A stretch of DNA of 64,000 nucleotides from Opitutaceae bacterium (GTDB lineage: Bacteria > Verrucomicrobiota > Verrucomicrobiia > Opitutales > Opitutaceae), in the NCBI GenBank assembly GCA_018402455.1, contig JAGYIG010000012.1:24693-88692 (forward strand). Reading direction: 5' to 3'. Position numbers and translations under genes: made by a program. Shown here one piece after another: positions 36,234 to 44,744 of the stretch. A model generated the notes under the pieces. That model was given only the letters and a program-made list of their open reading frames with translations. It searched no databases and was not told the origin of the DNA. Each line of letters opens with the position of its first letter. Position 1 is the first letter of the stretch.

Positions 36234-37928
36234 TTACACGCGGAAGATCGCCCCCAGCTTTTTTCCGAGGAGCAGGCTCATGCCGACGATCGTCACCCCG
36301 AGGAAGACCATGGCCCAAACCCCCAGCGCGCTGGCGATGAACTTGCCGTCACCCAACAACTGGAACAGCTCCAGGATCGCCTTGGTGATCGGGTAAAAGG
36401 CCTGTTTTTGCGCGAGTATCAATGAATCGGATACCTCAAGCATGGCGAACGCGAAGGCCAGCAGACCGCCGGCGATCAAGTTGGCCATGATGAGGGGCAG
36501 GGTGATTTTGATGGTCGCTTTGAGGGGGGGCGTGCCGAGATTCTGCGCGGCTTCCTCGAGGGTGACACTGGTCTGCTGGAAGCCGGCGACCGCTGAGCGC
36601 ACCACGAACGGGAGCCGCCGCACGGAGTAGGCGATGATCAGCAGGAAGGTGGGGTTTTCGATCGGGTTGATGAAGTCAAAGAAGCGGCCCTCCTGGCTCA
36701 TCGCCAGATAACCGAACGCGAGCACCAGTCCCGGCACGGCCAAGGGCAACATGGCCAGAAAGTCCAAAATTTGCCGACCCTTGATCTTCGATCGCACCAC
36801 GACGTAAGCGATGGCGATTCCGAGGATGACATCGATCACCGTGGAAATGCTGGCAAATTTGAGCGAATTGGCGATCGCCGGCACCGTCAGCGGGTGGCCG
36901 AGCGCGATTTCATAATTGTCGAGAGTGAGGGCACTGGGCAGCACGGTGCGATACCAGTCCGTGGAAAAGGAAATCAGCACGACACCGAGATGCGGCATCA
37001 CGGCGATCAGGGTCACGCCGGCAAAAACGGCGGTGCACAACCAGCCCCGCCAGCCCGGAAGCCGGCTGGGGCCGCCACTGTGCGTGGCCTTGGCCATCAT
37101 CGCGTGGGCATTCCGGCCAAAAAGCCCCTTGCCCACCGCGTAGAGCGTCACCGTGCAAGCGAGCATCACCGCGACCAAGGTGTAGGGAAAAGGGTTTCCG
37201 CCGATTTCCTTCAGGCCGTAAAAAATCTGCACCGAAGTGACCCGCGGGTAGTCGAAGATCAACGGCACGCCGAGCTCCGTGAAGGCCCAGATGAACACAA
37301 TGGTGCCGCCGGCAAACAGCCCGGGCCGGATCAGGGGCAGGGTGATTTTGAAGAATTTGCGAAAACCCCGGCACCCCAGGTTCTGCGCCGCCTCATCCAT
37401 CGCCGGATCCACGTTGGCGAGGGCGGCGACGGCATTGAGATACACGATCGGGTAGAGCGACAAGGCTTGCACGCAGGCGATGCCCCAAAAGCGATTGGCC
37501 GCGAACCAGTCAAACGCCCAGCCCGCGGGGGCGATTCCGATCCAGATCAGAAACGCATTCACCGCCCCGAATTGGCCAAAAATCTGTTTGATCCCGATCG
37601 CGCCCACAAACGGGGGCAGAATCATCGGGATGAGCACCAATGAGCCCAAGGCGATCTTGGCCGGAAAATCGAAGCGATCCGCCATGAAAGCCAACGGCAC
37701 GGCAATGAGGAAGGCCAGCGTGGTGGTCGCACAGGCGAGGAGGAAGGAGTTGGCCAATCCCCGCACGTAAATCGGATCCTGCAACACCGCGAAGAGGTAG
37801 GCCAAAGTTACGTTGCCGTCAGCATCCGTGAATCCCCCCTTGAGAATCTGAAAAATAGGCCAGACGAAAAATGCCGCGAAAAACGTAATCGTGACGATGA
37901 AGACCAATCGGGCGAATCCCTGTGACAT
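36234..37928 (-). CDS. Fe3+-type ABC transporter permease (FbpB/AfuB-like, fused double permease)
   Basis: This 564-residue protein has two tandem BPD_transp_1 domains, each about six helices plus an EAA loop: DEAAQNLGCRGFRKFFKITLPLI and LEEAAQNLGTPPLKATIKITLPLI. This layout is typical of FbpB/AfuB ferric-iron permeases and related 2-aminoethylphosphonate or thiamine systems. No ATPase or binding-protein gene is adjacent, so partners must be elsewhere. Its start is 144 bp from the divergent DtxR-type regulator, which supports an iron role. The DMT transporter gene follows after 8 bp on the same strand. Confidence 0.88.
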   Translation of the reverse strand: MSQGFARLVFIVTITFFAAFFVWPIFQILKGGFTDADGNVTLAYLFAVLQDPIYVRGLANSFLLACATTTLAFLIAVPLAFMADRFDFPAKIALGSLVLIPMILPPFVGAIGIKQIFGQFGAVNAFLIWIGIAPAGWAFDWFAANRFWGIACVQALSLYPIVYLNAVAALANVDPAMDEAAQNLGCRGFRKFFKITLPLIRPGLFAGGTIVFIWAFTELGVPLIFDYPRVTSVQIFYGLKEIGGNPFPYTLVAVMLACTVTLYAVGKGLFGRNAHAMMAKATHSGGPSRLPGWRGWLCTAVFAGVTLIAVMPHLGVVLISFSTDWYRTVLPSALTLDNYEIALGHPLTVPAIANSLKFASISTVIDVILGIAIAYVVVRSKIKGRQILDFLAMLPLAVPGLVLAFGYLAMSQEGRFFDFINPIENPTFLLIIAYSVRRLPFVVRSAVAGFQQTSVTLEEAAQNLGTPPLKATIKITLPLIMANLIAGGLLAFAFAMLEVSDSLILAQKQAFYPITKAILELFQLLGDGKFIASALGVWAMVFLGVTIVGMSLLLGKKLGAIFRV

Positions 37929-38047
37929 AAAAACGCAGTGTGTTGGGATCCGCTTTGACCGCTCAAGAGCTAAAACCTTGCCGCCTTGTCATATACCTTA
38001 GTAAAAGAAAGTTTGACTACCCTAATAATCTGACTCTCTTGACGAAC

Positions 38048-38067
38048 TGAGGTTTTAACGAACCTGA
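38048..38067. promoter_or_regulatory. Possible DtxR-family operator
   Basis: The sequence TGAGGTTTTAACGAACCTGA contains arms AGGTT (38050-38054) and AACCT (38061-38065) separated by 6 bp. The classical DtxR/IdeR box has the same arms with 5 bp between them. It lies 5 bp before the start codon of the DtxR-type regulator, as expected for autoregulation. The extra base in the spacer makes the assignment tentative. Confidence 0.4.
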
Positions 38068-38072
38068 AACTT

Positions 38073-39041
38073 ATGCCTGAATTAAATCCACCACGATTGG
38101 CTGATCTCGCTTCGGCGGAGCGCACGGTGATCGAGGACCTGTTGCGGGCGTTACTTGAATGCGAGAATCGGGAACTCGAGGCGACCGAAACCCAATTGGT
38201 GGGGTTGAGTGGCGTGAGCCGCGAGACGGCGACGACGAAGTTGGCGCGGGCGACGGAGCTGGGGCTGTTGATTGCCGAGCCGAGTGGCCGGTGGGGATTC
38301 ACCGAGGGTGGTCGGGACGAGGCGATTCGGGTGATGCGGGCGCATCGCCTGACCGAAACTAAATTAGCCAGGGAAACCGGACTGGCGGCGGAGCGTTGGC
38401 ACGAGGTCGCGCATACGGCGGAGCACCGCATGACGCAGAGCGAAGTGGACGCCCTAGCGGACCGTTTGGGAAATCCTCGATTTGATCCGCACGGCGATCC
38501 GATCCCGACTCGCGAAGGGCGGTTCCCGGCGCCGCAGGACCGGCCGCTGTTGGATTGGTCACCGGGCCAACCGGGGGTGATCGCGCATGTCGAAGACGAA
38601 CCAGCGGAGTTGTTTGCCCGGTTGGTGGCGATGGGCGTCACGGCGGGTTTGCGATTCGTGAGCATGCGGGAGGACCGGGGCGTGGGGCTTTTTATTGAAG
38701 GGCGTTCGCTGGTGATTCCGCCGGAGCTCTTGCCGCTGCTGAGGGTGCGGTCCCTCCACCCGGAGGAAAAGGGACCGGTGGCAGGGGCCATCCGATTGAG
38801 TGATCTCGAGACGGACGAACCCGGGGAAGTGGTGACCCTGCTGCCCAGTTGCACGGGATCGGAGCGCTCGCGTCTGTTGGATTTGGGCTTTGTTCCGGGC
38901 AGCAGGATAGAGCGCGTCTTGGAAAGTCCGTTGCATGGCCCGGTGGCCTATCGGGTGCGGGGCACGATGATCGCCCTGCGTCGCCCGCAAGCCGACCATG
39001 TATTGGTTTCGCGACTGGATTCGACCCGAAAGCCGTTATGA
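38073..39041 (+). CDS. DtxR/MntR-family metalloregulator with C-terminal FeoA-type domains
   Basis: This 322-residue protein begins with a winged helix-turn-helix (AERTVIEDLLRALLECENRELEATETQLVGLSGVSRETATT as the recognition region) and a DtxR-type dimerisation and metal-binding part (VMRAHRLTETKLARETGLAAERWHEVAHTAEHRM), including the conserved His and Glu ligands. The rest carries two SH3-like FeoA-type units: one near residues 155-230 (GQPGVIAHVEDEP...LVAMGVTAGLRF) and a clearer one near 240-320 (EPGEVVTLLP...RLLDLGFVPGSRIE...VRGTMIALRRPQADHVLV). It overlaps the feoB N-terminal gene by 4 bp (ATGA). It probably senses Fe2+ or Mn2+ and represses the feo genes. Confidence 0.88.
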   Translation: MPELNPPRLADLASAERTVIEDLLRALLECENRELEATETQLVGLSGVSRETATTKLARATELGLLIAEPSGRWGFTEGGRDEAIRVMRAHRLTETKLARETGLAAERWHEVAHTAEHRMTQSEVDALADRLGNPRFDPHGDPIPTREGRFPAPQDRPLLDWSPGQPGVIAHVEDEPAELFARLVAMGVTAGLRFVSMREDRGVGLFIEGRSLVIPPELLPLLRVRSLHPEEKGPVAGAIRLSDLETDEPGEVVTLLPSCTGSERSRLLDLGFVPGSRIERVLESPLHGPVAYRVRGTMIALRRPQADHVLVSRLDSTRKPL

Positions 39042-39838
39042 GCGATGCGTGTCCACCTTCGGCCTGTGACGGCTGCCGGGCGGCTCGAGGAGAACTCGAG
39101 CGCCTCGGGATCAGCGTGGCCCGCTGGGACTACGTCGTGGCCTTGGCGGGTAATCCCAACACCGGCAAAAGCACGTTGTTCAATCGCCTGACCGGCCTGC
39201 GCCAACATACGGGCAACTGGCCCGGCAAGACCATCGCACGGGCGGAAGGCGGCTTCGGCTACGGCGGATCCCGCTACAAACTCGTCGATCTCCCCGGCAC
39301 CTACTCGCTCCGGTCGGCGTCCCCGGACGAAACGGTGGCGCGAGAGTTTTTATTGTTCGGTCGGCCGGATTTGACGGTGGTGGTGGCCGATGCCACGAGC
39401 CTGGAGCGCAACCTCAATTTGACCCTGCAGATCCTGCAGGTCACCGACCGGGTGGTGATGGCGCTGAACCTGATGGACGAAGCGCGGGCTCACGGGATCC
39501 TGATCGACGCGCGTCGGATGGCGGGAGATCTGGGCATTCCCGTGGTGCCCTGCGCGGCACGATCGGGGGAGGGCGTGGAGGATTTACTCGTCGAAATGGA
39601 AGCGGTGGTGACCAATCGGACCACGACCCGGCCCTACCGATTGAAATTAGACGTGCCCGGAGTTGCGGCGGCGATGGAGCAGTTGGTGGCGAAGCTGGAA
39701 AAACGGTTTCCTCAACTGCCCAACGCGGAGTGGATCGCGTTGCGCCTGCTCGAAGGGGATCGGGCGGTGGCCGCCAAAGTCGCGGATGGCTCGATCGGAT
39801 TTTCGCAGACGAACTCGCTGGCTCCGAATCTGGCCTGA
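39038..39838 (+). CDS. FeoB small GTPase domain protein (N-terminal half of a split FeoB)
   Basis: This 266-residue protein is the cytosolic GTPase part of the ferrous iron transporter FeoB. G1 is GNPNTGKS, the switch region has GNWPGKTIARAEG, G3 is DLPGTYSL and G4 is NLMDEA. The start ATG overlaps the regulator stop. The N-terminus has an extra CPPSACDGC cluster before the G domain, a possible metal site. A helical GDI-like region ends the protein at ALRLLEGDRAVAAKVADGS. The stop is followed after 2 bp by the membrane half at 39841, so in this organism the transporter appears to be made as two proteins. Confidence 0.9.
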   Translation: MSDACPPSACDGCRAARGELERLGISVARWDYVVALAGNPNTGKSTLFNRLTGLRQHTGNWPGKTIARAEGGFGYGGSRYKLVDLPGTYSLRSASPDETVAREFLLFGRPDLTVVVADATSLERNLNLTLQILQVTDRVVMALNLMDEARAHGILIDARRMAGDLGIPVVPCAARSGEGVEDLLVEMEAVVTNRTTTRPYRLKLDVPGVAAAMEQLVAKLEKRFPQLPNAEWIALRLLEGDRAVAAKVADGSIGFSQTNSLAPNLA

Positions 39839-39840
39839 CC

Positions 39841-41262
39841 ATGAAACCGGCACCGAAGACCGACGATATTTTGGAGATGGCCGAGGAGCTGCGCTGGGAT
39901 TTACCGCGCAATTTTAATGACCATCTGACCGAAGCCATTTACGCGGAGAGCTCTCGGTTGGCCGAGCGCAGTGTCGCGCGGCAAGGGCAGTCTCGGCGGA
40001 TGGATTTGCAGAACCGGGTGGATCGATTGCTGACCAGCCCGCGGACGGGTTTCCTCATCATGGGGCTGGTTTTTGCGCTCGTCCTCTGGCTCACGATTGT
40101 GGGGGCAAACTATCCCAGCAGCTGGCTCGGCTGGCTGCTGACCGATCAAGCCTATGGCTGGTTGCGGGAACTGGCGTTTGCTTATCTGCCCGCGTGGTTG
40201 GCCGGGCTTTTGATCGACGGCATGTTTCTGGCCACGGGTTGGGTGATCAGCGTCATGCTGCCACCGATGGCGATTTTTTTCCCCGCGTTCACGTTACTCG
40301 AGGATTTGGGTTATCTCCCGCGGGTGGCGTTCAACCTCGACCGGGTTTTTCATCGGGTGGGGGCTCATGGCAAGCAGGCGCTGACCACGGCGATGGGTTA
40401 TGGGTGCAACGCGGCGGGCGTGATCGCCGCCCGGGTGATCGATTCCCCCCGCGAGCGGTTGATCGCCATCATCACCAACAATTTTTCGCTGTGCAATGGA
40501 CGCTGGCCGACGCAGATCCTGATTGCGACCGTCTTCCTCGGGGCGCTGGTCCCCGCGCAGTTTGCCGGGCTCGCGGCCACCGGGGCGGTGTTCGGGGTCG
40601 CGTTGCTGGGCTTCGCCCTCACGCTGCTGTGCTCGTGGGCGCTGAGCCGCACGGTGCTGCGCGGCGAGGCCTCCACCTTCAGTTTGGAGTTGCCGCCTTA
40701 CCGCCCGCCCAACCTCTGGCGCACCCTCTACACCTCCCTGATCGATCGCACGTTGTTTGTCCTGTGGCGGGCGGTGGTGTTTGCCCTGCCGGCTGGGGCG
40801 GTGATCTGGACCGTGGCCAACGTGATGGTGGGGGACGTGACCCTGGCGGGGTGGATGGTCACTCGCCTCGACCCGTTGGGTATTTTCCTCGGACTCAACG
40901 GCGTGATTTTGCTCGCCTACATCATCGCGGTTCCCGCCAACGAAATCGTGATTCCGAGCATTCTGATGCTGACGGTTCTACTACTGGGCCAAGGCGATGC
41001 GTGGGCGGAATCGGGCGTGATGTTCGAAACCGGGACGGAAGGCGTGAGCGAAATCCTGCAGACGGCGGGTTGGACGGCGCTGACAGGGGTGTGCCTGATG
41101 TTGTTCAGCCTCTGTCACAACCCGTGCAGCACCACCATTTACACCATTTACAAGGAAACGGGATCGGTGAAATGGACGGCGGTTTCGACGCTTCTGCCCA
41201 CGGCGTTGGGCTTTATCATCTGCGGAGGGGTCGCCTTCGTTTGGCGCTGGGTGCAAGTCTAG
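39841..41262 (+). CDS. FeoB membrane domain (C-terminal half of a split FeoB)
   Basis: This 473-residue protein carries the two Gate (nucleoside-recognition) domains and the FeoB core of about ten helices. Key motifs are LTTAMGYGCNAAGVIAARVI, NNFSLCNGRWPTQILI, the mid-helix IIAVPANEIVIPSILML and SLCHNPCSTTIYTIYKETG, which hold the Cys and Glu of the iron path. The chosen start, MKPAPKTDDILEMAEELRWD, provides the cytosolic linker helix. It follows the GTPase half by 2 bp and must associate with it in the inner membrane. Both halves have sensible ends, so the split looks natural rather than a sequencing error. Confidence 0.9.
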   Translation: MKPAPKTDDILEMAEELRWDLPRNFNDHLTEAIYAESSRLAERSVARQGQSRRMDLQNRVDRLLTSPRTGFLIMGLVFALVLWLTIVGANYPSSWLGWLLTDQAYGWLRELAFAYLPAWLAGLLIDGMFLATGWVISVMLPPMAIFFPAFTLLEDLGYLPRVAFNLDRVFHRVGAHGKQALTTAMGYGCNAAGVIAARVIDSPRERLIAIITNNFSLCNGRWPTQILIATVFLGALVPAQFAGLAATGAVFGVALLGFALTLLCSWALSRTVLRGEASTFSLELPPYRPPNLWRTLYTSLIDRTLFVLWRAVVFALPAGAVIWTVANVMVGDVTLAGWMVTRLDPLGIFLGLNGVILLAYIIAVPANEIVIPSILMLTVLLLGQGDAWAESGVMFETGTEGVSEILQTAGWTALTGVCLMLFSLCHNPCSTTIYTIYKETGSVKWTAVSTLLPTALGFIICGGVAFVWRWVQV

Positions 41263-41323
41263 GGGCTCGTTCCAAAGTGAGTGCCGCGTGCAGGTCCCCG
41301 GCGTCGGTTGTGCGGAAATCGCT

Positions 41324-42751
41324 TCAGGGGGAGAATTCGAACCCCCATTTGCGGCGGGCATAACCATAGGTGACCGCCCTGATTTGATCCGCGGCCTCCA
41401 GAGCGTCGTGGACGCTGCCCTGCCCGAACTGAGCTTCAAACGCGCGGAGGCGGGTTTCGTAGCCCTCGAGTAGTTTTTGTTTGGTCCCCTCATCCACAAA
41501 GGCGTAGCGCAGCGAGTTGCGGCCGAGTTGGGTGAGCTCCGCCCAGGAGAGGTTAAAATTGGTCACGGCGGTGTAGTATTCGTCGGTCATGTTGCTGTCC
41601 CACATGCCCCGATCGTCGGTGTTCAAGCATACCGGCACGCCGGTGCGCAGAAGTTCGGGAAACGGGTGACGGCTCAGGTCGGGAACGTATTCGAGAAGTT
41701 CGTTGGAGATGAGTTGGACTTCGATGAGTGTGCGGTCGCTGTGCTGCAGCATGAGCAACGTGTCCGGGTCCCCGAGGATGTTGACGCCATGACCGATGCG
41801 GGAAGCGCCCAACAGCAGGGTTTCCCGTATATTGCGATCGGGGCTGTCCATTTCGCCGGCGTGGATCGAAAGCGGGAGGGTGGGGTATTGGGCCCGGAGT
41901 TTGCGGTAGGTGTCCAAAAACCTCAGGGGGTAGCCTTGGCCGCTCTCCTCGATGCCCGCCATATTGATCCCCACCCATCGATCGCGGTGGGCGTTGACCC
42001 AGGCGTAGGTGATTTCGAGATCCTGCAAGGCCTGCGGAGAGAAGCGCAGGATGGTTTCGAGAAATCGCAGTTCCATGCCCGTTGACGCGACGTCGGGTTG
42101 GGCCAGGCGTTGCTCCATCATCAATAACGCTTCGTCATCGGACAGGACCGTGCCATCGTTGGCGGCCATGGTATAGAGGCCAAACATGGTCTCCAAATAG
42201 CTCAGGCCCTCGTCGGCGAACGCCTTGATGTGCTCTGCCAGAAATTCGAAACGCACGTGCGGGTTGCGGTGCATGTCCCCCAGTCGGTTCCACGTGTAGG
42301 CGAAGAATTCGTGGCGACCCTCGCCGGGGGCGTCCAAGCGGAACGCATTCATCCACGCCTGCCGTTCCGCCGTTGCGAGATCGGTCAAGCGCATATATTC
42401 GCTTTGTTTTTGGGAATCGAGTTGGTCGTAGGTGTGTTGGCGGATGGTGTGGTAGCGCACCCGGGGATCGATGGCATCGGCCGAGACATTGAATCGGGCC
42501 CGCGCATAAAACGTATCTCCGCCGTTGCGGCTGGGGTCGGTAAGAATGGCCCATTTCCACTCCGGGATGATCGATCCGCCGAAGTGGTTGTGCAGGTCGC
42601 CGCCCTTGGGCAACGCATACAGGAATTTGTAGAGCTGCTCGGGTGAAGCGGTCTGCCGAATCGCTTCATAGCGGGCGGCGAATTCCTGGGCAGGCAGTAG
42701 GCTGGCGAAGGAAAACAGCAGGATGAAAAGCCGAATAATGCGCATGGTCAT
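41324..42751 (-). CDS. Exported adenosine deaminase
   Basis: This metal-dependent deaminase converts adenosine to inosine. Metal and substrate motifs are all in place: GGDLHNHFGGS near the N-terminus, SIHAGEMDSPDRN, GASRIGHGVNILGDPD and CLNTDDRGMWDSNMTDEYY. An N-terminal signal peptide (RIIRLFILLFSFASLLPAQ) means it acts outside the cytosol, like secreted ADGF/CECR1-type enzymes. The start is at the ATG of MTMRIIRLF; a second ATG is two codons later. It is divergent from adenine deaminase (73 bp between starts) and close to a TonB-dependent receptor. The set suggests uptake and breakdown of external purines. Confidence 0.87.
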   Translation of the reverse strand: MTMRIIRLFILLFSFASLLPAQEFAARYEAIRQTASPEQLYKFLYALPKGGDLHNHFGGSIIPEWKWAILTDPSRNGGDTFYARARFNVSADAIDPRVRYHTIRQHTYDQLDSQKQSEYMRLTDLATAERQAWMNAFRLDAPGEGRHEFFAYTWNRLGDMHRNPHVRFEFLAEHIKAFADEGLSYLETMFGLYTMAANDGTVLSDDEALLMMEQRLAQPDVASTGMELRFLETILRFSPQALQDLEITYAWVNAHRDRWVGINMAGIEESGQGYPLRFLDTYRKLRAQYPTLPLSIHAGEMDSPDRNIRETLLLGASRIGHGVNILGDPDTLLMLQHSDRTLIEVQLISNELLEYVPDLSRHPFPELLRTGVPVCLNTDDRGMWDSNMTDEYYTAVTNFNLSWAELTQLGRNSLRYAFVDEGTKQKLLEGYETRLRAFEAQFGQGSVHDALEAADQIRAVTYGYARRKWGFEFSP

Positions 42752-42824
42752 GAAAAAGCAGGACAGCTCAGATCGGGCCAATTTAAAAGCTGATTGCTGG
42801 CACTGAGGGTGCTTATATCCGTTC

Positions 42825-44624
42825 ATGGCTCTTACCCGATTCTCCGTTCCCCCCCTCCATCGTGTCACTCGTCAGTTGGCCGCTGTGGCCATGGGCCAGG
42901 CCGAGCCGGACCTCGTGATCCGGGGCGGACGCGTGCTGTCCACTTATACTGAGCGGATCCGACCTGATCGGGAGGTTTGGATTAAAGCGGGGAGAATTGC
43001 GGCCGTGCAACCGGCGGGGACCTGGCGCAAGACCAAGGGCAGTGCGGTGGTCACCTACGACGCCCGAGGGGGCATTATCGCCCCAGGTTTGGTCGATCCT
43101 CATATCCACATTGAGAGTTCCATGATGACCGCCTGTGCCTACGCCGAGGGGGCGTTGCTCAATGGCACCACCACCATTTTTTGTGACAGCCATGAGATCG
43201 GCAATGTGTGTGATGCCGCCGGGGTGGAGTGGATGCTCAAGGATGCGCGGCAGGCGCCGCTCAATATTTTCCTCACCGTGCCGAGCACGGTGCCGGCCAC
43301 CTCGCCGGCCCTGGAAACGGCGGGCGGCGATCTCACCGCGCTGAAAATTGGAGCGTTGTTCGACAAGTGGCCCGAGGCCCGGGCGCTGGGAGAGAAGATG
43401 GACTTTGTGCAGGTCGCGATGGGCGATGAACGCAGTCACGCCATTCTGGCCGAGGCGATCAAACGGCGGAAACCCATCAGCGGACACATCTACGGTCGCG
43501 AGTTTGTCGCGGCGGGAGCGGCCAGTGGGATCAACGACACCCACGAAGCGATCGATCGGGCGATCGCCGACGACTTTTTGGAAAACGGGTTCTGGGTCTT
43601 TCTCCGGGGCGGCCCGCCCACCACGCCGTGGCACTCGCTACCGGAAGCGATCAAGACGGTGACCGAATTGGGGGCGAATCCCAAACGGGTCTGCGTGTGC
43701 ACCGACGACCGTGATGCCGACGATCTGTTCATGTTTGGCTTGGATTGGGTGGTGCGGGAAGCGATCAAGGCTGGGATGTCCCGCGAAGCCGCCTGGTCAA
43801 TGGGGTCCCTGCACCCTGCGACCCGCTTTCACCATGATGAGGATATTGGTGGTTTGGCCCCGGCGCGGCGGGCGGATCTCGTGCTTTTGGATGACGACCT
43901 TAATCCCCAATGCACGTGTGGCGGGAATTGTGGTGAAAACCGCCGCGTCACCCCGTTGCTCGAAGCGAGTCTGTCCCAGCCTTACCGCTACCCACAGGCG
44001 GCCTACCGCACGATCAAATTGCCCAAGGCTCCCGCGTTGACTCCGGAACTGCCCCGCGAGCGAGTGGTGGCCAACACCATTCGCACGGAGCTGCCCGGCA
44101 TCATCCTGTTCCACGACCAAATCGAGTTGGCGCCCGCGTCGGACTGGGCGACCCATTTTAATCGTCACGACCTCTGTTTTGTCACCGTGGTCGAACGCCA
44201 CGGTAAGTCGGGCAAAGTAGCCCACGGGCTCCTGCACAAATTTGGCCTCAAAGCCGGGGCGGTGGCCAGTAGCGTGGGACACGATGCGCACAACATCATT
44301 CTGGCCGGAACCAACGAGGCCGACATGCGGTTGGCGTTGGCTACCATCAAACGCAGTCGGGGAGGGGTGTGCATCGTCAAGGAGGGGAAGGTGCTGGCCG
44401 CCGTGGAGCTGCCGATTGCCGGCCTGCTCTCGGATCAGCGCGCGCGCGTGATCGCCAAGGCGACGACCAAACTCAAACGGGCCTGGACCCAGGCCGGCTG
44501 CACCTTGCCTTACATGGGATTCAACCTCATCCCGCTCGCGGTGATCCCCGAAATCCGGATCACGGATCAGGGACTGGTCACCGTGCCCGCCATGGAATTG
44601 GTGCCGCTTTTTGAAAGTCAGTAG
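42825..44624 (+). CDS. ade: Adenine deaminase
   Basis: Adenine deaminase converts adenine to hypoxanthine in the cytosol. The 599-residue protein has the amidohydrolase metal site [14 protein letters not shown], the conserved [30 protein letters not shown] and [17 protein letters not shown], as well as the C-terminal [20 protein letters not shown] and [14 protein letters not shown] region unique to this family. The start ATG gives a short unconserved leader ([19 protein letters not shown]). It is divergent from the exported adenosine deaminase and 120 bp upstream of a TonB-dependent receptor. Confidence 0.92.
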   Translation: MALTRFSVPPLHRVTRQLAAVAMGQAEPDLVIRGGRVLSTYTERIRPDREVWIKAGRIAAVQPAGTWRKTKGSAVVTYDARGGIIAPGLVDPHIHIESSMMTACAYAEGALLNGTTTIFCDSHEIGNVCDAAGVEWMLKDARQAPLNIFLTVPSTVPATSPALETAGGDLTALKIGALFDKWPEARALGEKMDFVQVAMGDERSHAILAEAIKRRKPISGHIYGREFVAAGAASGINDTHEAIDRAIADDFLENGFWVFLRGGPPTTPWHSLPEAIKTVTELGANPKRVCVCTDDRDADDLFMFGLDWVVREAIKAGMSREAAWSMGSLHPATRFHHDEDIGGLAPARRADLVLLDDDLNPQCTCGGNCGENRRVTPLLEASLSQPYRYPQAAYRTIKLPKAPALTPELPRERVVANTIRTELPGIILFHDQIELAPASDWATHFNRHDLCFVTVVERHGKSGKVAHGLLHKFGLKAGAVASSVGHDAHNIILAGTNEADMRLALATIKRSRGGVCIVKEGKVLAAVELPIAGLLSDQRARVIAKATTKLKRAWTQAGCTLPYMGFNLIPLAVIPEIRITDQGLVTVPAMELVPLFESQ

Positions 44625-44674
44625 CAGCAACGGCGATTATTTCCCGTCCCGTGCCGCCAGCATCGGGTAATTTT

Positions 44675-44744
44675 GGGGGTATGAATATTATTTCTGGCCG
44701 CAAGGCATGCTCCGTGCTTTGACCGAGGCAACCGCATACCGCCT
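44675..44744 (+). promoter_or_regulatory. Structured leader of the TonB-dependent receptor gene
   Basis: The 120-bp gap before the receptor contains GGTATG (44678-44683) complementary to CATACC (44735-44740), enclosing about 50 bases. Inside is a second stem, AAGGCA pairing with TGCTTT around TGCTCCG. The outer stem closes just before the start codon at 44745, so folding could affect initiation. I could not match it to a known riboswitch class. Confidence 0.3.

Noticed and set aside
37929..38047. A DtxR or MntR palindrome near TTAGTAAAAG...ACCCTAA
   Set aside because: The half-sites are 20 bp apart instead of about 11 and poorly symmetric. Only the AGGTT/AACCT site downstream was kept.
39835..39842. 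Treating the feoB break as one more sequencing error
   Set aside because: Both halves end and start cleanly in the linker with no disrupted motif, unlike the true frameshift sites, so a natural split was preferred.
44625..44744. A classical purine riboswitch near the deaminase genes
   Set aside because: The conserved core of the purine aptamer (TATA...TTTCTAC...CCTTAA-type) is not present in either leader.
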